Below, in pieces: positions 48,686 through 60,924 of a DNA stretch of 64,000 nt. Every line of letters starts with the position of its first letter. Position 1 is the stretch's first letter. The notes under the pieces were generated by a model, which had not been told where the DNA came from, did not search any database, and saw nothing but the letters and a program-made list of their open reading frames with translations. Origin of the DNA: Macrotrachela quadricornifera (taxonomy: Eukaryota > Rotifera > Eurotatoria > Philodinida > Philodinidae); assembly GCA_022393335.1 (NCBI GenBank), contig JAJEKB010021345.1:1075523-1139522 (forward strand), read 5' to 3'. A program made the translations under genes and the position numbers.

Positions 48686-51600
48686 ATGAGATATGAAGCG
48701 CGGTTTTTCATTTTTCATTTAAGTTTGAATATTAATTTAATGTTCTATATAGCTATGTTTCTCATTTTAAGTTATTCTGCTTATATTTATTCAAAAGATG
48801 GTTGGAAAAATTTTGTTGATAGACTTGATTTAATAATTCAGCCGAGTTATTTAGTTATTCAATGTAATAAATATGAAATACAAATAGTTCGTACTTCAAA
48901 TACATTTGAAGAGTTAGAGTCAAATTTAAATTGTACAAATAAATATAATTTACTCAAACATGGAAATGATCATGTACAAATTATCAATTTGAAATTTGTA
49001 ACTGCTAAGTGTCTAAATGATAATAAATTTATTGAAATTATTGGCCACTTTTTTCAAGTTAAATCATCATTAAACAAGGAAAAAAATGGAGTAGATTGGC
49101 CTTATATTAGCACGAATTATATACAAAAATATACAAACCAAGAACCTATCAAAATGAAATTGCTCGATAAACATAATCTTGATGTTATTTTGGCTGGAAT
49201 TAATGTTGAGAAATTAACAAAAGAAGAAAAAAATTATTCTTTTTATTTTGAGTTTATTAATCGTCCATTGATCTGTGCTATACCTATTAATCATGTTGAA
49301 AGAAAATTACAAAATGGTTTGTGCAATTCACCTAAGTTCAATAAATCTATTGATCCATATTGTTATTATAAGGTTGGTTTTATTTACAATATTTGATCAT
49401 TGAGATATTCTATTCGAAAAATGATTTACCAAATCTCTTTTTTTCTAAACAAAAAGATATTTATTAATTCAAGTAAATAATTTCCAAGTTCTTGTCAGTT
49501 GTGATTAATTACTAACAATGGAAACAGACTTCCATGAGATTATGATAACAATTGATCACTTTTTAAGTCATAACAATCACAAAAATTACTAAAACAAAAT
49601 GTTTCAATCATCCACTTGAAGTGTCAAAAATTCAATGTGAAGTTTGACCTTGATATAGATATCTCAATATATATAGTTTCTTAAAATCTTTTCTCACGCT
49701 GTAATAAACATTCAGAAAGCTATTATCAACAATGACTCTATATGTATATAGATTTTTTTTTAAAATATAGTTTATCAAGAAAAAATCTTTTGTTTTAGTG
49801 AAATATTTTAGATTATTTGTGAAAATAGCAAATTTATTTATGATTAAATATCAAACATGTACAGTTATCACCTTATTTAGCCAAAAAGTGAAAGAATCAA
49901 AATAAAAGGTTGAAGAAACCGAAAAAAATAATGAAAAGCTTTTGTAAACTATTGCTTAGAGTACATTTCAACATATTATTAAAGCAAAATAAGAAGTCCC
50001 GAAATTCGTTTTTTTGATTCAGGAATTGATAAGGAGAAATTTTCATGTAATCGATCTGCCGGTGACAATGATAGGCTAACGAATATGAACAGTCACCACC
50101 TATAATATTTCAAGATACTGTAACTCGTAGAATCTTATCTTTAGAAAAATCTTTTACAAATGAAAGTGAAAAAGATATCATCTTAGACACACTATCATTT
50201 TCTAAAAGTCTTTCCTTTCTATATTAAACCTTCTCATGAAAATCAATAGAAAATTGCAAAACACATGGACGTTGAATTTTGTAAGAAATTGAAGATATTT
50301 AATTCAAACGGGCAAAAAAATAGATTTTTTTGTTATTGGAAAATCAGTATTTACTAATTAAATAGAGTTTTGAATAGAGTCAAATAAATGTGTTTAGTAA
50401 CAATCATTATTTGCATTGTTTTTATTCTTATTGGAAAATCTGTATTGAACATTGATCTCTATCCTCTCATTGAAAAGAAGAAAAATATCTAAATAGCTGT
50501 ATTTTTTTGAAAAAAAGTGAAAGAGATAACAAATCTATAGCTACACTTCGAGAGCGGAAGCTATGTAAACTTCTAAGATCGTGAAATTATTGAAAACAGC
50601 TGTCGTAATACTATTGCTCATATGAATCTCATATCAAAATAATAATTCTGAAAAAAGTTTTTCTACTTTATACTGTTAAAAAAAAGGCCCATATTCTCTC
50701 AAGTAGGAGAATACTACCTTTTACAAATTCTCAATAGATACGTTTTCCATCAGAAATAAATTTTGAAAACCGCTCTTTGGACATAAATCATTTTTCTTAG
50801 AAATATTCGATTATATACATTGAAATTTCCTTACAGAAAAAGTGAGGATACTTGATTTATGCACAATTAATAATAATTCGTTTATTTCATTAAAGGTAGG
50901 TGCTAAATCAACTCCGTCATACGAAGAATTATATGAAATAGTAGTTAAGACTTCTTCTTATATCAAAAACAACATAAATGAATATATTTACATATCTAAT
51001 ATTAGTGATTTAAATAATCATATTAATGCAAAAACTTCTACTTGGAAAGGTAGCATAACTCAGCAAACATCATCAACAACTTCTAAGGATAACACATCTG
51101 AGCAAGCACCATCAATAATTCCAAATAATACCACACTTCAACAAATTTCATCAACAGCTCAATATAGCAACATATACCAACAGGCTTCGGTAATAAATTC
51201 GTTTTACATCACGTCTCAACAAATTTCATCAATAATTCCAAATGATAGTACACCTCAAGAGATCCCATCAAGAACTTCGAAAGATATCATACTTCAGCAA
51301 GCCTCACGAACAACTCCAAATAGCAATACACCTCAACAGGCTTCATCAGCAACTCCCAACTATAATAAAGTTCAACAATTTCCATCCACAACTTCAAACG
51401 ATAACATATCCCAACAAACATCATCAACAACTCCTAATTATAACGCATCTGAGCAAGCATCATCAATAATTTCGAATTATATCACACCTCAAGAAATTTC
51501 ATCAAAAATTCCAAATAACAATACACCTCAACAGACTTCATCGACTATCTCGAATGATACCACAGAGCAACAAGATCCTTTCACAATTTCAAATAATAGT

Positions 51601-52128
51601 ACATATGAACAGGTATCATTAACAACTCTGAAAGATAGCTCATCTCAGCAAAATTCAACAGAACCTCCGAATGGCAACTCACCACAAAAGACTTCTTCAG
51701 CCTCTTTGAATAGTACTACTACTAAAAAAGGTTCATCAAAGGCTTCGAACGGTAATACAACTAAGCGAGTTTTATCAATCAATCAAAATAGTAATACAAC
51801 CCGACGAAGTTTACCACATGGCCAGAAACGTAATAGAACTAACCAAGTTTCATCAAAAGAGAAAAAAAAGAAAAATTTATTTATGATAATTATTACTATT
51901 ATTATTATCATTTGTTTAATTTTTATTATTATTGGAATTATTTTTTTTAATCAAAAGTATCGAAAAGAAGAAGAGAAAGATGAAAGTGAAGAAGATGATG
52001 AATTATCAAAAATAGAAAATCATTCATTATCTGAAAAAAACTTATCAATCTCTTCATCAGAACCATTTCAAAATAATACAGAATCTAACAAAACACACAA
52101 ATGGTTGAAATTATACGAGGACATTTAA
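48686..52128 (+). CDS. Unknown type I membrane protein with 13-residue repeat stalk
   Basis: Not recognised. The proposed model joins 48686-49316 to 50837-52128; donor G|GTTTGT and acceptor CTTACAG agree in phase and give 640 residues. GTTTGT donors are used elsewhere in this window. A hydrophobic N-terminal segment (MFYIAMFLILSYSAYIY) looks like a signal peptide or anchor. An ectodomain of about 190 residues with scattered Cys and no known domain follows. Residues coded by about 51050-51860 then form some 20 repeats of 13 residues (for example QQISSTAQYSNIY, QQASSATPNYNKV, QQTSSTTPNYNAS), rich in Ser/Thr/Gln/Asn. A TM helix (LFMIIITIIIIICLIF) is flanked by KKKKN and an acidic cytosolic tail (EEEKDESEEDDE). 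The architecture suggests a cell-surface protein on an O-glycosylated stalk. The two halves could instead be separate genes, because the first exon stays open to 49396 and the intron is 1520 bp. Confidence 0.55.
49317..50836 (+). other. Putative 1.5-kb intron of the repeat-stalk gene
   Basis: If the gene model is right, this is an intron. It holds no supportable exon or transposon terminus. If wrong, it is intergenic sequence between two genes. Confidence 0.4.
51050..51860 (+). repeat. Coding 39-bp minisatellite
   Basis: About 20 diverged units of 39 bp encode 13-residue repeats with a rough consensus (Q/E)Q(A/I/T)SS(T/I)(T/I)(P/S)N(D/N/Y)(N/T)T(P/S). Unit length is constant at 13 residues and indels are in frame, which implies selection for coding. 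The last four units change from Gln-Gln to Lys/Arg pairs (KKGSSKASNGNTT, KRVLSINQNSNTT), making the membrane-proximal part basic. Confidence 0.85.
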
Positions 52129-52407
52129 AATAAATTTTACTTTTTTATCATTATAAAAAGTTTATCATAATTAATAATTTAATTTAACAAGTTAATAGTC
52201 AGTTTTAGTTCTAGACAAGAATGTAATCAATTAAATATGGATCATTATAATAATTCCAATATTGAAACATTGTTTAGATAAAAGAGTTTAAAAGATGAAT
52301 TAGCATATTTTGATTCTGTAGAATTCCATATTCACTAAATAAAAATAATAAGAATCCGTTTGTTGGAGCAGTACTAATTACTTTTGAAAATATGAAGTAT
52401 AAAACTA
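52129..52407. other. Spacer
   Basis: 3' flank of the repeat-stalk gene. No feature seen. Confidence 0.4.
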
Positions 52408-53290
52408 CTGAAAAGATCGTTTATTCTTCGATTGAAACTTTACAAGTGACAACAAAACAAAGAAAATTGCGAACTTTTGATCTTACGTATAGGTCATCGT
52501 TAGGTGAATGATTCGACATATTTGATTAATTTTGTTTCATATTGTTCGTTTTCCTCCACTTTAATATAAGCGCTTATGTTAAAATAGACGAAAACGAACA
52601 ATCACGTGTCACAACCTTTTTAGCAACTGCGACGAAGTGCCCATAGTTGTGGTGAAATGACGAGATTACGTTCTTTGTGACGCAGTCATCGTAGTTCGTA
52701 CTGAAGCATGGGAATGTAAAAGGATGTGTCATAAGTACTCTAGCTCATTTCAACTTTTTACAGTGAAAAAGACACTTCATTTATCTTTCCAAAGATTAAA
52801 GGTACGTATCAGAGAATATTAAAGGGTCAATACGAATATCTAATCATTATGCAGATGATTAATGATTAATTTATTTATTATTTACTGGTAGTTTATTATT
52901 AATTGGGAGATTTAAATAATTATTAATCCAATGGTTTTTTATTTAGTAAATAGACGATTAACTTATTAATAATCAGTCAGTTAAATCAATTATTAATTGG
53001 CTAATGACTCATGATCTACTGTTTGTTATCAGTGAGAGTTGATGGGTCATCTCTAGTAATGAATGATTAATAATGGTAATATATGATCATCGATGATCGT
53101 AATCTAGTACAAGTGCGATTTTTTTTATTGCAGTTTGACCGCAATCGAAGTCATGAAATATGAAACAAAATTAAACAAATATTTTGAATCATTTGCCTGA
53201 TGATGACCTATGTGTAAGGTCAAAAGCTCGTAATTTTCTTCTTTTTATTGTTACTTGTAAAGTTTCAATTGAAGAATAAATGATCTTCAG
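52408..53290. mobile_element. Foldback element with ~130-bp inverted arms
   Basis: The left arm (about 52408-52541, with GATCGTTTATTCTTCGATTG near 52415, TTGATCTTACGTATAGGTCA and AATTTTGTTTCAT) is matched by the reverse complement of the right arm (about 53158-53290, ATGAAACAAAATTAAAC ... TGACCTATGTGTAAGGTCAA ... TTTCAATTGAAGAATAAA). A smaller palindrome around 52545-52605 (GTTCGTTTTC ... GAAAACGAAC, centred on ATAAGCGCTTAT) lies just inside the left arm. The centre is AT-rich without an ORF. This is the structure of a non-autonomous foldback or MITE-type transposon; no family is assigned. Confidence 0.8.
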
Positions 53291-54325
53291 AGCAGTTTTA
53301 TACGTCATATATTCAAAAGAAAAAAGAATACAAGTAACATTCATAATAGGCTGTTTTTGCAGTTAGAAATATTATGTTAATATTGATAAAGGAAAAAGTT
53401 TTATTTTATGTATGAATCATTTTCTTTTTTTCTAAAGATCAGTTATCGAAAAAACGAGAAAAGCGAAAGAAAGAAAGAAAGAAATCTGTTTGAATAAGAA
53501 ATAAAATACAACATTTTCATCCATTCTGAAAAGTTCGTTTTATTTTGCCAATCTGTTTTTTATTGACGCAATGGAACAATTAAAAGCTATGTTCCATACA
53601 AGAAAGGCAAGTCCAACTGTTCATCTGTTCGGGTAAATAAATAATGTTTTTTTTTTTACATATTCATGTGAAACCGTCTATATAAAGAAATTCATTCATT
53701 GTACAATATTATTTTCATACCAATTTGAAGGTGTAGAGGTCACTATGAACTATAATTTATGTTTCACGAGCAAATGAAAAATGACACATTTTTATTTACA
53801 CATGAAAATAAATTTTGATTGAAAATTTTATATAAGAAAAAAAGAATTTTTAACTATTAAAATGTCAGGATTTTTGTTTTAAACAAATATTTTTTTTTAT
53901 ATACAAAAAAGAAAGGGAAGTATCTTGATAAATATTTCTTTTAATCATCTTAAATTCTGTATATTTATCAAGATACACTATAATTATAAAGCAAATATAC
54001 ATTTGGAATACGCATAAAACATTAAAAGTAATCGATAAGAAATCACGTATTTAACATAATGATGTCCATTTAAAAAAGCTTTGATTTAATTCATATGTTT
54101 TCGTAGTTTTTCATTATTTTGATATTTATTTTTTGTAACGATCATTATCACTTTTAAATAAGCATGTGTGTACCTTTAAACGAAGAATCATTGCCGTAGG
54201 CAGTAGAAATATGAATCTATATATATATATATACTCCCTATGTATATATACAGGTGAAATTGTGGTTGTTGTTCACTTTATAATTCATAATAATATTCAG
54301 TATAGAAAAATAAAAATAAAAATCG
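53291..54325. other. Upstream region of calpain-15
   Basis: No gene is recognised. A short GAAA microsatellite lies near 53462-53482 and a TA run near 54218-54232. The right end should hold the CAPN15 promoter and 5' UTR. Confidence 0.4.
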
Positions 54326-57300
54326 ATGGGTTTATCAACTTCACAACAAGAAAAGATTTTCGTTCCTCCTTCGTCAGATGAAAGTAAAGCATCATGTGAA
54401 CAAATTATTAACGCATTTAGACGAGAAATTCCATTTATTATACAACACTCTCCATCAACGTTTAAAACAGATTTATCAAAGATTAAAAAGAAAAAAGACG
54501 AACAAGAAACAATCGAATGTCATAATCGATCACATTCTTTAGACTCTAATCATTCAAGTAAACATAAAAATATTTCAATAAATTCCCCTCATATTAAGCG
54601 TCAATGGCAATGTCAATTATGTGCAACAGTAAATCAAATTGATTCTCAATTATGTTCAATGTGTGGATCAAATAAAATAAATGTTTATATTCCAATTATC
54701 AATAACACAAATAAAACTCCTCATCCATCTAATTTACAAAAGTAAATATTTATGTATTTTTTTTTAATTAATAAAATAAACTAAAAGAATATTTTTTTTG
54801 AATAATAATTTATTTTAGTAATTCAGTTATATTTCGTGAGAAAAATTTTAATAATTTTAAAGAAGAAAATATTTATCGACGAAGTGTTCTTATTACACAT
54901 AAACATCAAGCTGATGAACATATTGTTTTAAAACATCTTGAAATACTTGTCAATGAATTAATATTATCTAATAATCGATTTAAAGATCGAACATTTCCAG
55001 CATCATCTCAATCACTTTATATAAATGGACATGACATTTCAAAATCAACTTTAGCTGTTTTACCAAAACAACAAAGAAGTTTATCTTCTAATTATATTCA
55101 ATGGTTAAGACCTGATGAAATAAATCCACCAGAATGGAGAAATAATCATAAATATCAATGGACAGTTTTTAGAGATCCAAAACCAAATGATGTCTTTCAA
55201 GGAACTTTAGGTTTATTTATTTATTTAATATAATATTTTTATTATTTTTTAATTAAATTTTTAAGGAGATTGTTGGTTTATCACGGCATTAAGTGTTCTT
55301 GCTGAACAACCAGAATATTTAATGAAAGTAAATTATTTATTTATTATTAAATATATTATTATGATTATTATAAAAAGGTACTTATTACAAAAGAATATAA
55401 TCCTCAAGGAATTTATTGCGTTCGTTTATGTAAAGGTAAAAATAATAGAAAAAAAAAACTACTTTATAATAATATTAATATTTGAATTAAGATGGAGAAT
55501 GGACACAAGTTATTGTTGATGATTGTCTTCCATGTACATCAAGTAAAAGATTAGCTTATTCTCAAGCATATAGAAAACAACTATGGGTGAAAAATTAAAA
55601 TTTTTTTTTTAATATCTTAAAGAAAAAATAAAATTTGTTAGGTTCCATTAATTGAAAAAGCATTAGCAAAATTAAACGGAAGTTATGAAGCAATTATTGC
55701 TGGACGTTGTTGTGAAGGTTAAAATATTTTATTTTATTTTATTTTATTTTATATTATTTAAATATAAATTAAGGTTTATCAACAGTAACAGGAAGTCCAT
55801 GTGAAACATTAATTCTTGGTAGAATAGATAATCCAGATGATAAAAATGTTGATCATAATAAATTATGGTTAAAATTATTACATGCACATGAACGAAAATT
55901 TTTAATGTGTGCTATGTGTAATAATAGTCTTATTGATAAACAAGAATTTGAAAAATATGGATTACTTCATACTCATGCTTATTCATTACAAGATGTTAAA
56001 CAATCCGATGATAATAAATATAAATTAATTAAATTAAGAAATCCATGGGGAGGAACATTTAGATGGACTGGTCAGTTTTGTTTTTATAAAAATTTTTATT
56101 TATGAAATACGATCTAATACGAATGTTAAAGTGTATAGAAGTAGACATTTTGATCCATTACCCTGATTTTTTACATACATGTGATCGACACTACTATGGC
56201 AGCGGCATAGATTGTGACTGATATCTTAGCAATAGTCCATCACAGACAGACTCAATAATCTCTCTCCCTATATAGCATTAATTAATTAATTAGTGCATGC
56301 TCTTAACAACAGCGTCGCAGTCGAATATATGAGTGGTCTTCTAATAGGACAAATGAACTTTGTTTTAAACATGGTCTTATATTGAGAGTAACCATCTATC
56401 CTAGAGGGAAGAAATATGACGACACGATATATTGTCATCTTATTTCTATTCTTCTTCTAATTTTCTCGTTTACGTCTTTTATTACGTTTTTCGCTCGTTC
56501 TCAATTGGTTATGTTCAGGTGTATTGTTGTGATAAAGTTGTTACGTTTAGGTCCCTATTATGTAAATAAAATGCTATCACTAGAGACAGTTACATTATTG
56601 TGAATGTAAGTTATAGTGTTGTAACTTATATCACTATGTTATATTCTATTGAGCTTTGAATTTGCACTAGTAGTTATGTCATGTTTTACATTTTAATCCT
56701 ACAGTAATTACTCTAATAACTATTATTTTAGGTGATTGGTCTGATGATTCACCTTTATGGAGACAAAATCCAGATTTACGTGAAAAATTACTAAACGAGA
56801 AACGAAGTACACGAGATGGAGTTTTTTGGATGCCATTTACATCATTTGTGAAATATTTTGAATGTGTTGACATATGTAAAATACGAAATGATTGGTATGA
56901 AGTTCGTGATTCATCAAATTTTTATCCTGAAAAAGGAATGATGCAAGGTTATTATTTAACAATTGAACATTCAACTGAACTTGATATAACACTTCATAGA
57001 AAAATAAGTAAAAATCTTCGAATACAACGAAGTGAAGTTAGTCTATGTGTTGCTATTGTTAATATTGAAGAACAATCAAATGGAAATTATAGAATTTATG
57101 CAATACCAATTTTAAGTCAACGTGGTCAACATAAATTTGTTTCAACTAATGGTTGTCTTCAACCAGGTACTTATATTATTTTACCATTTTTATTTAATCC
57201 AATAAATAAACAAATGGATAATACTGAATTTAATATTGGTTAGTTTTATATTTAAATAAAATTAAAAAAGAAAAAAAATAATATTTTATTTATTTTATTT

Positions 57301-57811
57301 TTTAGCTGTACATAGTTCTCGATCGATAGATCTTGAACGTATTAAAATTCCATTAAGAATTGAAAGAGAATTTCTAATAAAACTTTGTTTATTTTATGGT
57401 GAACAAATTTTTCAAAAAAATCAATTAGATGATGGAGTTAAAATATATGAATTAAAAAAATATTGGGATGGTCTTATTTTACTTATTGAAAATCGAAATA
57501 TAAATAAAAATGTTCATTTTTATTTTCGTTGTACTTTATCACAAAATGCATTTATGTCAAGAAAAGATTCTCATCATCAATTATTTGATGTTATACCATC
57601 AATGCATAGACAAATAATTGTTGCAATATCAAGAAAAAATGCATCACATTCATTTACAATTGGACATGATTATCAATATAATCTTTCTTCACAAAATTTT
57701 ATTCAAAATTTTCATACTAATAAACAAAAACATTGGCCAACAATTGATGAAGCAATATTTAGTGAAGATATTCATATACCACAAATTGTTTCCAATGCTA
57801 AACAACATTAA
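54326..57811 (+). CDS. CAPN15: Calpain-15 (SOL-type cysteine protease)
   Basis: Intracellular calpain of the SOL/CAPN15 branch, which carries N-terminal zinc fingers. Exons: 54326-54741, 54819-55210, 55266-55327, 55378-55435, 55492-55586, 55642-55717, 55774-56070, 56732-57238, 57306-57811; 802 residues. A RanBP2-type finger WQCQLC...CSMC has Trp94 and Cys96, 99, 110 and 113. The protease core has [16 protein letters not shown] (Cys272), HTHAYSL (His434) and KLRNPWG (Asn456), so the catalytic triad is complete. GRCCEG, TGSPCET and [20 protein letters not shown] are further calpain landmarks. The C-terminal ~240 residues form the SOL-homology part. Human CAPN15 is about 1086 residues with several fingers; this one has a single finger and a shorter N-terminus. 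Intron 7 (56071-56731) is 661 bp, the others about 50-85 bp. No EF-hand (penta-EF) domain is present, as expected for this branch. Confidence 0.93.
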
Positions 57812-59047
57812 AATTTGAATAAATTTTTAAAAATATTTTTATTATCATATTCATATCAATCTAATCTATTATTTTGATCGTTATTAAATTTATTATAAAA
57901 TAAATTGAAAAATTTGTTATTGAAATATTATATCAAGTTATCCAGAATAAATTCCATTGTTAATATTTTTAAAATTTCTCTTCTATTATTCGATAAAAAA
58001 AAAGCAATAATTGAAATTCTCTACACTAGATCTGAAAACTATTCCATTTTTTCTAATGAATCAAAGTAAAATTATGGAATACAAAGCGCAATCATTTATT
58101 ATGCCCTAAAACGTTGTCTTCTACAGCTATTTGTATAACTTTAGGTTTTATAGATAATTTCAAGCGCTATGGTTTAATATAAATATGTATAAATTAAGTT
58201 GATAATAGAGAAGAAATTTTAAAAATACAAACTTTGGAATTTATTCTAAGCTATTTGTTATTTATTCAAGTATCACAGGACTATGATTGTTATATTATGA
58301 ATATGAAGCTAAATTGAAAATACAATTCATCAAAAATTTCATAGTTCGATTGAATTTAATGTAATATTTATAGACAAAATCGCATTGAAATAAATAAAGT
58401 TCTATAAAATATTTTTGCGTTACTTAAATTGTTCATCTTTAATCTTTTTATTTTAAATAATAAGAATTGTTTTCTCAGTAATTTATAATGTCTAAAATGA
58501 TTATATTAGAAATATTCATCTGGATATATTTCATAATACCAAAAAATGATTCAATATCTCTATTATTACTCAACCAAGCAAGCTGTTTTTTTTTTTATTA
58601 ATTCAAGAGATATGCTCAAACTTTATATTCATCAAGATATGTCTAGAGAGACTCTTTATTAAGTATTAGTATTTGACCTCAACAAAATGAAAAAAATAAT
58701 ATACTTGACAAAAGGCTCTAGTAGACATGTCTTTATGTATATAAAGCTTGAATATTTTTGATCTTTGTTGTAAATATATGTCTTAAGATTAATTGAAAAA
58801 TAAAAAAAGAGATTAATTTATGTGAAATGATTATTTATTACAGAAGATTTTTAAAATTTATTTCGATAATAAGATGTTGTGTTTAAGTGACGGATAAGAT
58901 ACAAAAAAAAACTCTTCTTATTTTTAGTAGAAAATTCTAGTCGTGTTTAATGTTGACCTCATTAGAAAATCTAGTTCATTTTATTTTACTAAACTGTTAA
59001 AACTAAATAATAGATTATTAATATTCTTATTTTGTGTTATCTTATAG
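57812..59047. other. Intergenic, 1.2 kb
   Basis: AT-rich, no exon or repeat recognised. Confidence 0.4.
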
Positions 59048-59407
59048 ATGATAATATTACCTATTATATTAATATTATTGAGTGAAAGTAATGGAAGTAT
59101 GATAATGGGAAATAATCCATTTTATCTAAATCGAGAAACAGACATATATTTATTACATAATAAAAATAAATCCAATGAATCTTTTGAAAATAGTTTAATC
59201 TCTCCAAAATGGTATGATATTATATTTATATATATATTAATAATTTTTCTTGGTCTTATTATTATTTGTCTATGTTATCAACATATTTTATTCAATTATC
59301 TATTTAATTTATGGTCAAAAATAAAATCAAAAAATAATAACAACAATGAATATGTTACTGTATTACATCCATCATTTCCATCAATAAATAATTTATCATT
59401 TATTTAA
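59048..59407 (+). CDS. Small single-pass membrane protein, unknown
   Basis: A 119-codon frame with a plausible secreted/type I layout: a hydrophobic start (MIILPIILILLSESNG) usable as a signal peptide, a short Asn/Ser-rich ectodomain with possible N-glycosylation sites (NKS, NES), a TM helix (about residues 58-80, IIFIYILIIFLGLIIICLCY), then a cytosolic tail with KIKSKNNNNNEY. The family is not recognised. The ATG follows directly on TTATAG, which also looks like a 3' splice site, so an upstream exon may exist. Biased composition raises the risk of a chance ORF, but codon style matches neighbouring genes. Confidence 0.5.
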   Translation: MIILPIILILLSESNGSMIMGNNPFYLNRETDIYLLHNKNKSNESFENSLISPKWYDIIFIYILIIFLGLIIICLCYQHILFNYLFNLWSKIKSKNNNNNEYVTVLHPSFPSINNLSFI

Positions 59408-59512
59408 TTACATCATAATATATACATTTTATTTGTTATAAATTAAAAGAAAAAGGCTTGATTAAATAAGAAATCAATATAATAAAACAAAAAAATTGTT
59501 TTTTTTTCTTAT

Positions 59513-60924
59513 TTAAGATGTTGTTTTAGCTAATTGTCCTCGATCAATTTTTTGTTGAATTTTTTCAGCTGCTTGAGGTGTTATATCAAATGAAAAAATA
59601 TCTGTTGGTAATGAAAGTGTACAACAAGCATTAGGAATATCAACAATAGAACCAATACGTCCTTCAATAGGTGCAGCAGATAATAAACAATAAACTTGTT
59701 CTTCTGTATAACCAAAATGTGTTAAATATCGAATAGCTGAAAGACATGCTTGACGATAAGCTAATGTTGCATCTAGAAAATGTTGTTTATCATTATCATC
59801 AACTGATATACCTTGAAATGTTAAATAATTTGAATAACGAGGTTCAACAGGACCTGGTTGAATCATTGGATTTTTTATTGATAAACGAGACATACCATCT
59901 CGAATAATATCAACATGTAAATCAACATAACCACTCTAAAATAAAATTAAACCAGAAAATAATAATAGAAAAAAAAAGAATCAAATTTACCATTTCAATT
60001 GCTCCACAAAATGAAATTTCTCCATCACCTTCTGAAAAATGAATATCACCTAAACTTAATTTAGCCCCATCAACATAAACAGGTAAATAAGCACGTGAAC
60101 CTCGTGAAATATTTTTAATATCTGTATTACCACCATGTTCACGAGGTGGAATTGTTCGAGCACCTTCATTAGCTATTTTTTTCCATTTATTTTTATCATC
60201 ATCATATTTTAATCGACCTAAATATGCACCTTTTTCAATAGGTAAATTTGCTAAAACAGTATCTTTATTATGTAAATGTGAACATCGATTAATTAAATCT
60301 TCTTCACGTTTATTCCATCGAGATAAAAGTTCGTGTGATGGTGCACAACCAATAATACCTTTAATATTTAAAATTAAATTATGAATCAAAAAAAAAAAAA
60401 CAAAAGACAAATATTCATCTACCAGGATGTGTAAGTCCAGCAAATCGAACATTTTTAATATGTCGACTTGTTGCATAAATTCCACTAAAATCCCAAATAG
60501 CTTTACATGCTTGAGGATAAATATCACTTAAAAATCCTCCACCATTTTTTCTATCAAATATTCCTGTAAAACCCCACATTGCTGATGAAAGAGGACCAAC
60601 ATCAAGAACATCAACAACAAGAATATCACCAGCACGAGCACCTTCAATTTCAATTGGACCTGATAAATAATGAATACGTGTTAAATCAACATTTTTGACA
60701 TCATCAGCTGTATCATTATTTCCAATTTGTCCTCCAGTCCAATCAACACATTCAATACGAAATACATCACCTCGACGAACAGATACAACACTTGGAATAT
60801 CTGGATGCCAACGATTATGAAGAGGAATTGATTGATCTGTAGCTGGACGATTAAGATCAACACTAATTAAAGGTTTAGCAGCATATGATATAGCTGTAGA
60901 TAATGTTCGACGTAAACTTAACAT
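59513..60924 (-). CDS. Formamidase / acetamidase (FmdA/AmdA family)
   Basis: Hydrolyses formamide or short amides to ammonia plus the acid; zinc-dependent FmdA_AmdA fold. Exons (complement): 60423-60924, 59991-60358, 59513-59935; 430 residues, close to the usual 400-410 plus an N-terminal extension. Family blocks in order: HNRWHPDIP, DWTGGQIGNNDTADDV, HYLSGPIEIEGARAGDILVV, WGFTGIFDRKNGGGFL, FAGLTHPG, IIGCAPS, PPREHGGNTDIKN, RGSRAYLPVYVDGAKLSLGD, HFSEGDGEISFCGAIEM and YLTHFGYTEEQ. The first ~17 residues (MLSLRRTLSTAISYAAK) are Arg/Ser-rich and could be a mitochondrial targeting peptide. The family is mainly bacterial, fungal and plant and is rare in animals, so an acquired gene that gained two introns is a reasonable reading. 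Confidence 0.92.

Noticed and set aside
51242..51469. 75-codon ORF inside the 13-residue repeats
   Set aside because: Out-of-frame shadow of the minisatellite coding region.
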